This document shows positions 57,771 through 64,000 of a stretch of 64,000 nucleotides of DNA, one piece after another. Location of the stretch: assembly GCA_037892935.1 (NCBI GenBank), contig JAYXKI010000002.1, positions 1,798,001 to 1,862,000 of the forward strand, read 5' to 3'. How positions within the stretch are numbered: position 1 is the first letter of the stretch; each line of letters starts with the position of its first letter. The position numbers and the translations under genes were made by a program. Below the pieces are notes generated by a model. That model was not told the DNA's origin. It made no database searches and saw only the letters and a list, made by a program, of their open reading frames with translations. Source of the DNA: Phlebopus portentosus. Its lineage: Eukaryota > Basidiomycota > Agaricomycetes > Boletales > Boletinellaceae.

Positions 57771-59079
57771 TTAGAAGTGTGATTCTGACACTCTTAGTAT
57801 TTTGTAGTGTATTATTCTGTTTATATTCTTCCTTATGTCTGCTTTCTTGATCATGTGATGCTTATGTAATCTTCTGTAAAAGCGGCACAGTCCATTGGTG
57901 AGTACTCTACATCAAGTGTACTCACCACTGGACTCAGGTATGTAGTTAGACTGCTAATATACATCAAGTGTACTCACCACTGGACTCAGTGGTCCCTTGC
58001 TGGATTTGTGTGATCTAATAGGTTATGAGCCTTGAGCTCTAGCTGTCTGCACTGCCGCATTTTTGAGTTTTTAGTTTTAGAGAGCTGCTGCTATTGTCAG
58101 AGAAGCTTTTAGTATTCTGGACTGGCCTTTTGGTGTGTTCCTAGTGTTCCCATCACCTTCTGCACCCTTCTGTGCAGTTTCCACAGTCCTAGAGCCCTCT
58201 GCCTTCTTCTTTGGCCTTTATTAGTACTAAATCTCCCCAAAACTCCGCTGCTTGATTGCTCCACAACCGTCTAGCCGTTTTCAACGCCCTTTGGCATGTT
58301 TACTCGGCCCATTTAGGCCTACTGTCCTGCCGAGTTTCAGCCTGATCCGTCGCGATTTGATACCGCTATAGCCCTATCAATTTTGGCTATTTTTGAAGTT
58401 GCATTGCCTATCCCGGGTGAACTGCTAATTTGTTTCTCACAAAATTTGGCACGTCTATTTGGCCTATTTCCTCGTCCCCTGTCGCGAAGTTTCAGCCAAA
58501 TCGGTCAAGAACTTGCCGACTTATTGAAGGATCTTTATTTTATATCTTATCTTGGCAACTTTCAATTTTCTCGGCAACCGCTGATCCGATCCGGACGCCC
58601 TTTGGTGTGCATATGGCTCCCATACCTGTGCATACTTCTATCAAGTTTCAGCTTGAGCAGCTGTGGTTTAACTGCGCTGTGGGCTTTTTTTGTGCCGACA
58701 AAAATTGTTGATTGCTGCTGATCCGCTGATCCGATCCATGTGCTCTTTACACCGTTCGATTCCACTCATTGTCATCTATCTACTTGACAATTTGCACACC
58801 ATTCCACCCTTTTGTTCCCTCTCTGCCCTGCATTTTGTGTCTGGCAGCTCTGGTGTTAATTAGCATGTGGCTCCATCACTGTTGTTGGATCAGCCTAGCT
58901 TACAGACTGTGAAGCTTGCCTGCCTGGCCTTAGTTCGCTAGTTGTAGTCACTCTTTGAGTGTCTACTTAAGCCTAGAGCCTCTCTCAGTTAGTGGTGCCT
59001 GCGGGGTCTTAGCAGACTAACAGACCAGCATTATCTTGCGGCAAATCTGTGTATACTTCAGTGACTGTAGAAGACTACA
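57771..59079 (+). repeat. 5' LTR of copia element F1
   Basis: Begins TATTAGAAGTG (F2 shows TGTTAGAAGTG) and ends GACTACA, about 1309 bp. A 28-29-bp motif (ATCAAGTGTACTCACCACTG...) is repeated at about 57910 and 57962. Start supported by F2; the inner end is judged from the ACA/TGG boundary and is less sure. Confidence 0.68.
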
Positions 59080-59080
59080 C

Positions 59081-59095
59081 TGGTTGGCATTGATC
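59081..59095 (+). other. Possible primer-binding site of F1
   Basis: TGGTTGGCATTGATC directly after the LTR end; only the TGG start is characteristic. Confidence 0.35.
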
Positions 59096-59149
59096 TGTCA
59101 CCTCCAGGCATAAATTTGTTAGCGCTCTCTCCCTCATTGCTCTCTCACT

Positions 59150-62100
59150 GCTTATTTCTTCTAAGCATCATCTGTCCACTATCACTAAGCTCAATAACAG
59201 CAATTACTCTGTCTGGAAGCATGATATGCGTGCTGCACTTCAAGTCAAGAAGTTGTGGCACCTGACCTCTGGTCAGGAAGCTAAGCCTAATGCTCCAGCA
59301 GAGGCTGTCCAGCTCTGGAAAGAGAAGGCTGAGCAAGCTGCAGGCCTGATCTATCAGAGAATTGAGCATAGCATGCAGATTATGGTGCAGGACTACATGG
59401 ATGATCCAATCAAGATATGAACTGAGCTTCAGAAGATCAATGAGCAGGACAACCCAGCTGTGTACTTTAATACCTATGATGAGTTCTTTAACATCACCAA
59501 GAAGGAAGATGAGTCCCTCACCAATCTGGTGAGCAGGGTTGAGCTAGCACTGCACAAGATCAGAAGCACTCATTCTAGCACCCTCAAACTTGAGGAGTTT
59601 GAGAATGAGCTTGCATGTGCATGTCTAATTCATGCTCTTCCTGAGGACTATGCTTCCTTTCGCTCTGCAGTGCTCCTTATGAAGGAATTCAAGTGGAATA
59701 ACCTCAAAGAAGTATTTGTCTAAGAGCAGCAGAACTATCAAGAGCACATTCAGCTTCAGCCCCAGGTCATGTTCACATCCACTAGTAGTGCTGTAAAGCC
59801 TATCTCCTCTCAAGGTGTCACTTGCACCTTCTGTGGTATTCCTAAGCATACAGAGGAGAACTGCTATATAAAGCAGGCAGCTTCTAAGGATGCACATGTC
59901 AGGGCTAAGAAGAACAGGGAAGAGAAGAGGAGGAAGGGCAGAAAGGGCCAGAAGGCCCATGTTGCTCAACAAGATAAATCTGCTGAATCTGCTGAATTTG
60001 CTGGCAATGCAAGTGCTCTTGACTACACCAATCCTCATTCACCTCTTATCCCAGATGCAGAAACTGACTGGATTGCTGACACAGGTGCCACTTGCCACAT
60101 GACTCCACATCGTCATTGGTCCACTAAATACTCAACAAATCACACCCCTATTTGTTTAGCCAACAACCAAGTTATTTATTCAGTTGGTGTTGGCACAGTG
60201 CACTTTCAGCCTGTAGTTGGTGGCAAACCTGGACAGTTACTTGAATTTGAGCATGTACTTCATGTTCCTGATCTTAGAAACAATCTTCTCTCAGTCCTGT
60301 ATTTGACTTGTTCCAAATCATATGTTGTCACCATTCACCATAACAAGATGCTTTTCTATCATCATGGAACAGTTCTTTTCACTACAAACATCACCTCTTA
60401 CAATGCAGCAACTCTCAATGGCCATATTGTCCCTACTATTGCTTATGCTGCATTCACCAGCACCTGTCCACTTGACACTACACTTTGGCACAGGTGCTTT
60501 GCACATCTCAATCATAGTGATGTAAACAGGTTGATGACTGAGGAGCTAGTCAAGGGAATGGTTGTCAAATCCAAGAGCACTCCAGATCCTATCTGTGAAC
60601 CTTGCATTGCTGGCAAGCAGCACAGGTCTAATGTCTCCAAACTTGCATCTCACAGAGCTTCTGGTCTCCTCCAATTGGTTCACTCTGATGTTCATGGTCC
60701 ATTGCCTGTTCAATCTAGACATGGCTTTAAATATTGGATCACTTTCATTGATGATTACAGCTGCTACTGGGCTGTTCTCCCATTGAAGAAGAAGAGTGAT
60801 GTATTTGCTGCCTTCAAGCAATTTAAGGCCTATACAGAGAACCAGTTAGGAGTGAAGATCAAAGCCACTCGTGATGATAAAGGTGGAGAGTATGTGTCTA
60901 AGGAATGGGACCAGTTCTGTATTACTGCAGGCATCCACAGACAGCACACTATTAGAGATGAACCTCATCAGAATGGTGTTGCAGAGCATGCTAACAGGAC
61001 ACTTGCAGAGGGCATTACTACTATGCTTAATGAAGCACACCTGCCCTCTAGCTTCTGGTGGAATGCAGTAGCAGCATTTGTACATGTACACAACCGCTCT
61101 CCCACCTCTGCTGTGTCTGCCAGTACACCTTATGAGCTCTGGTTCCAGTCAAAGCCAAATGTCTCTCACTTGCGTATATTTGGATGCACCTCCTTAGTAG
61201 CAATATGGACCCTGAACTTATAGGCTGGTAATGCCAATCTAAAGTGATTAACCTGGCTAGATAGCTTAGTGGTGAAAGCATCTGGTATATACTCAGGAGA
61301 TCCTAGGTTCAATCCCTAGTCTGGCCAGTCACCTGTTTTCAACTCTTAATAGAATATGCCTACACAGACAGAAGATCTGCCAGAACAGGGGGGAGTAGAG
61401 GATGCTATTGATGTTCTGCCAGCTCCTCCTCCTCCACCTGCTCCTATGCATCCAGCAGATCCTCTTATGCCTACACCTACACCTACACCTAGTCCTCCAC
61501 CCAATCCATCACCTAGTCCTCCTTCACACAGTCCCTCACATCATCCTCCTTCACCAGCCACTCATCCACCAAAGCGTGAACACACTACTTCACCACTGCT
61601 ATCTGAGCAGGCCTCAAAGAAATAAAGGCCTGCTTCTCCCTGGTGGCCAGATCAAATGTGGAGACCTATTAGACATCATACCACTGGCTGGTAGGATGTG
61701 GACTATGTTGGACAGTGCCTTCCCAGATGTGTCCCAGGCTCCCCTACTCCACCACAGTGCTTCAACTTCAACTCAGCAGAGCCAACTGTATCTGACACTG
61801 CATCTGACACTGCTTCTGATACTGACTCTGCAGCTCAGCCAGATGTTGTAGAGCAGCCAGAGCAGGATGTTGAGATGGACAGTGACTCACCTGATGAACT
61901 GGACATCATGTCAGAAGAGGAGTTGCAAGCTGAAGCACTTATGTTTGCTGGCCTAATAGATTTTGGTGCTAATGCAGGACTAGAGGACATCTATCTGTCT
62001 TATGAAGATGCTCTAGAATATGCATTCCAGTCATCTAATTGCGCTTGCACAAGATGTGCAACACATCAGTTCTGAACCCTATCAGTGGAAGGACATCAAA

Positions 62101-63140
62101 GGACGTCCTGATGCAGACCTCTGGGAGAAAGCAGCCATGGAGGAATTTATCAGTCTGATTGAGAATGGCACATTTGAACCAGTCAGACTACCTCCTAGCA
62201 GAAAGCCCATTGGATGCAGATGGGTGTTCAAGCTCAAGCGCAAGGCAATAGATCTGTAGACAGGTACAAGGCAAGGCTGGTAGCCAAGGGCTTCTCTCAG
62301 CAACCAGGTCTTGAGTTCTGTCAGGTGTTTGCCCCTACAGCCAAGTGGGCTGCACTTAGAGCCATCCTGGCAATAGCTGCATTTGAAGACCTTGAGCTGT
62401 ATAGTGTTGATATCTCTACTGCTTTCCTCAATGGTGAGATGGAGCATGATGTCTACATGACCCAGCCTGAAGGATTTGAGGACTACTTTGGCCCTGGATT
62501 TGTTCTCAAGCTGATCAAGTCAATTTATGGCCTTAAGCAGGCTGGACACCAATGGCACAAGAAGCTTGATTCAGTGATGGAGAGCATGGGCTTCAAGTTA
62601 GTGCGCTGTGATTACAGCATTTGGGTATACAGCAGAGATGAAGTGCGCATCATCATTCCAGTCTATGTTGATGATATGACCATTGCTGTAAAGTCTAAGC
62701 ATCAGTATGAGTCTGTCAGAGATGAACTGGCCAAGCACTTTAAACTGCATGAGTTGGGCCCAACCTCATTCCTACTAGGAGTCCATATTCAGAGAGACTG
62801 CTCTAAGCACTCTATCAGTCTGTCACAGAGACAGTATATTATTGATGTGCTAGAGTGCTTCAGCATGAGCAACTGTGGCACTGTTACTACTCCTCTCCCT
62901 GAGCAGAAGCTCAGCAAGGACATAGCTCCTAAGACCCCTGCAGAGATTAAATACATGAAGCAGGTGCCCTACAAGCAATTGGTTAGTGCACTCATGTATT
63001 TAGCTATTGCTACTAGGCCAGATATTGCCTATGCAGTTAGTGTCTTGGGACGCTTCAGTTCTAATTCTGGTCCAGCTCATTGGAAGGCAGCAAAGCATCT
63101 ATGTCGCTATTTGCAAGGTACAAAGGATTTCAGGTTGACT
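59150..63140 (+). pseudogene. F1 gag-pol polyprotein (copia), multiple lesions
   Basis: Gag: SSKHHLSTITKLNNSNYSVWKHDMRAALQVKKLW, with in-frame TGA (59418) and TAA (59721), both C-to-T type. Zinc knuckle CTFCGIPKHTEENC (59832), protease WIADTGATCHMTP (60070), integrase with H..H..CEPC finger, catalytic VHSDVHG, ATRDDKGGEY and GVAEHANRTL. Reading stops at 61223; about 150 bp containing a tRNA-like gene replaces the following domain. A Pro/Ser-rich spacer (61356-61625) and acidic linker follow in shifted frames; RT resumes WVFKLKRKA then after a frameshift RYKARLVAKGFSQ, SVDISTAFLNGEM, SIYGLKQAG, YVDD (about 62668). RNase H is truncated. Confidence 0.88.
61255..61327 (+). tRNA. tRNA-like gene inside F1 pol, formal anticodon UAU
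   Basis: 73 nt fold into a full cloverleaf: acceptor GGCTAGA/TCTGGCC (7 pairs, one T-G), D arm GCTT/AAGC with GG in the loop, anticodon stem TCTGG/TCAGG, 5-nt variable loop, T arm CTAGG/CCTAG with loop TTCAATC, discriminator A. A box TAGCTTAGTGG and B box GGTTCAATCC match the pol III consensus. Loop is TATATAC, so formal anticodon TAT (Ile) but position 33 is A rather than T. May be a displaced tRNA gene, a tRNA pseudogene, or the head of a SINE. AATATG occurs on both sides (61202-61207 and about 61352-61357). Confidence 0.72.
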
Positions 63141-64000
63141 TATGTTAGATCACACAAATCCAGCAAGGGACCACTGAGTCTAGTGGTGAGTACACTTGAT
63201 GTATATTAGCAGTCTAACTATATACCTGAGTCCAGTGGTGAGTACACTTGATGTAGAGTACTCACCAATGGACTGTGCCGCTTTTACAAGAGATTATATA
63301 AGCATCACATGATCAAAAAAGCGGACATAAAGAAGAATATAAACAGAATAATAAACTACAAAATACTAAGAGTGTCAGAATCACACTTCTAACACTCCCC
63401 CCTGATCTGACACTTCTTCCTTCAACATAATCCCAGCATCTTACACATCTCCTGCACCTTTACTCTGCTTAGTGCTTTGGTCATAATGTCTGCTGGCATG
63501 GTCTAAGTGGGCAAGTAATGCACTTTGATATGACCAGCCTCTACAACATCTCTCAACCAGTAGAAACACAGATCTAGGTGTTTCATGCGTCCATGATGCT
63601 CAGGATTGTTTGCCACAGACAGAGCAGACTGGTTATCAATGTACAGAGAAGAGCGTGCATCAAACTTGTAGCCAAACTCTGTAAAGAGATTTCTCAGCCA
63701 CATAATCTCTTGTCCTGCACTAACAGCAGCAATGTATTCTGCTTCAGTGGTAGATAGAGTCACAAAGGGCTGCAACTTGCTAGCCCAGCTGATAGCACCA
63801 GTTCCCATCTTGACAACCATCCCACTTGTGGACCATCTGTTATCCTCATTTCCTCCATGGTCAGTATCACAGAAGGTAGTGAACAGCTCAGAGGACTTAG
63901 GATCAGGTGCATAAGTCAACCTGAAATCCTTTGTACCCTGTAGATAGCAACCTAGATGTTTTGCTGCCTTCCAATGAGCTGGACCAGGATTAGAACTGAA
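63141..64000 (-). mobile_element. Copia element F2 (minus strand), 3' LTR part and pol C-terminus
   Basis: Minus strand from the window edge: pol C-terminus, purine tract AGGGGGGAG (63398-63408), then LTR from 63397 to 63141, which is the reverse complement of 57771-58020. Pol sequence at 63919-64000 repeats the F1 pol sequence near 63050-63140, so F1 and F2 are the same family in inverted orientation. Confidence 0.85.
63430..64000 (-). pseudogene. F2 pol C-terminus: copia RNase H
   Basis: FCDTDHGGNEDNRWSTSGMVV, SWASKLQPFVTLSTTEAEYIAAVSAGQEIMWLRNL, LYIDNQSALSVANNPEHHGRMKHLD, HYLPT, stop (TAG for Gln at 63503-63505), TMPADIMTKAL: the usual copia RNase H with D, E, D residues. Continues beyond the window. 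Confidence 0.88.

Larger units (their letters stand above)
57771..63140 (+). mobile_element. Ty1/copia retrotransposon F1 (3' truncated)
   Basis: 5' LTR 57771-59079, then gag-pol on the plus strand, truncated at 63140 inside RNase H where it joins an inverted LTR piece of F2. Inserted into the integrase of element E. The order gag-PR-IN-RT is that of copia. Confidence 0.85.

Noticed and set aside
58383..58721. Frame of 112 codons in the copia LTR region
   Set aside because: Within the LTR, overlapping another frame of similar length; no motif and no second copy to compare.

Overview
This window looks like repeat-rich nuclear DNA of a filamentous basidiomycete, most likely a mushroom-forming agaricomycete. 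The evidence is 47-63 nt GT-AG introns with CTGAC-type branch sites, fungal Zn(II)2Cys6 clusters, Ty3/gypsy and Ty1/copia elements of the kinds found in such genomes, and fragments of eukaryotic HSP70, RPB1, SAC3 and Argonaute genes. I see no intact host gene, no rRNA and no CRISPR. Almost everything is mobile DNA nested inside mobile DNA.

Layout. The oldest layer is a decayed Ty3/gypsy element D on the minus strand (5' LTR from 53862, gag split between 53861-53133 and 29174-28399). Two members of a chromodomain Ty3/gypsy family (C) inserted into D's gag: a nearly full copy (28398 leftward past 19886; its 3' LTR lies outside the window) and a solo LTR (29175-53132, 5-bp duplication CATAC). 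Each C-family unit was then hit by a 7.8-kb terminal-inverted-repeat (TIR) transposon T. Copy 1 is 56-19885; copy 2 is 29419-51812 with a CCA duplication. T carries no transposase but carries pieces of HSP70, RPB1 and SAC3 (plus strand) and Argonaute (minus strand). Finally, the HSP70 fragment of each T copy was hit by a different gypsy element: A (1554-13572, duplication CCGC) and B (30575-45154, duplication CCGA). Each T copy therefore supplies the empty site for the element in the other.

Elements A and B are large (12.0 and 14.6 kb, LTRs of 1628 and 1839 bp). Besides gag and pol on the minus strand, both carry an extra plus-strand gene between pol and the 3' LTR, antisense to the element. 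It encodes a protein with a C-terminal Zn(II)2Cys6-type cluster. In B this gene has five exons and reads without interruption for 472 residues; in A it has three exons and two nonsense codons, one inside the zinc cluster. B also has a further sense-strand reading frame next to its 3' LTR, and ATGA stop/start overlaps at both ORF0/gag and gag/pol. A instead has pol in the -1 frame with a GGGTTTT slippery heptamer. The C-family LTR itself carries a 213-codon reading frame.

The right end (53.9-64 kb) holds the D LTR, an inverted gypsy RT scrap, a rotted gypsy pol (E), and two copia copies of one family in inverted orientation (F1 plus strand, F2 minus strand). A perfect cloverleaf tRNA-like gene sits inside the F1 pol.

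Nonsense codons throughout are nearly all explained by C-to-T change, mostly CGA to TGA. All eleven differences I found between the two LTRs of A lie at CpG, pointing to methylation-driven CpG decay. Functional statements rest on motif recognition by eye; no alignment or database search was run.
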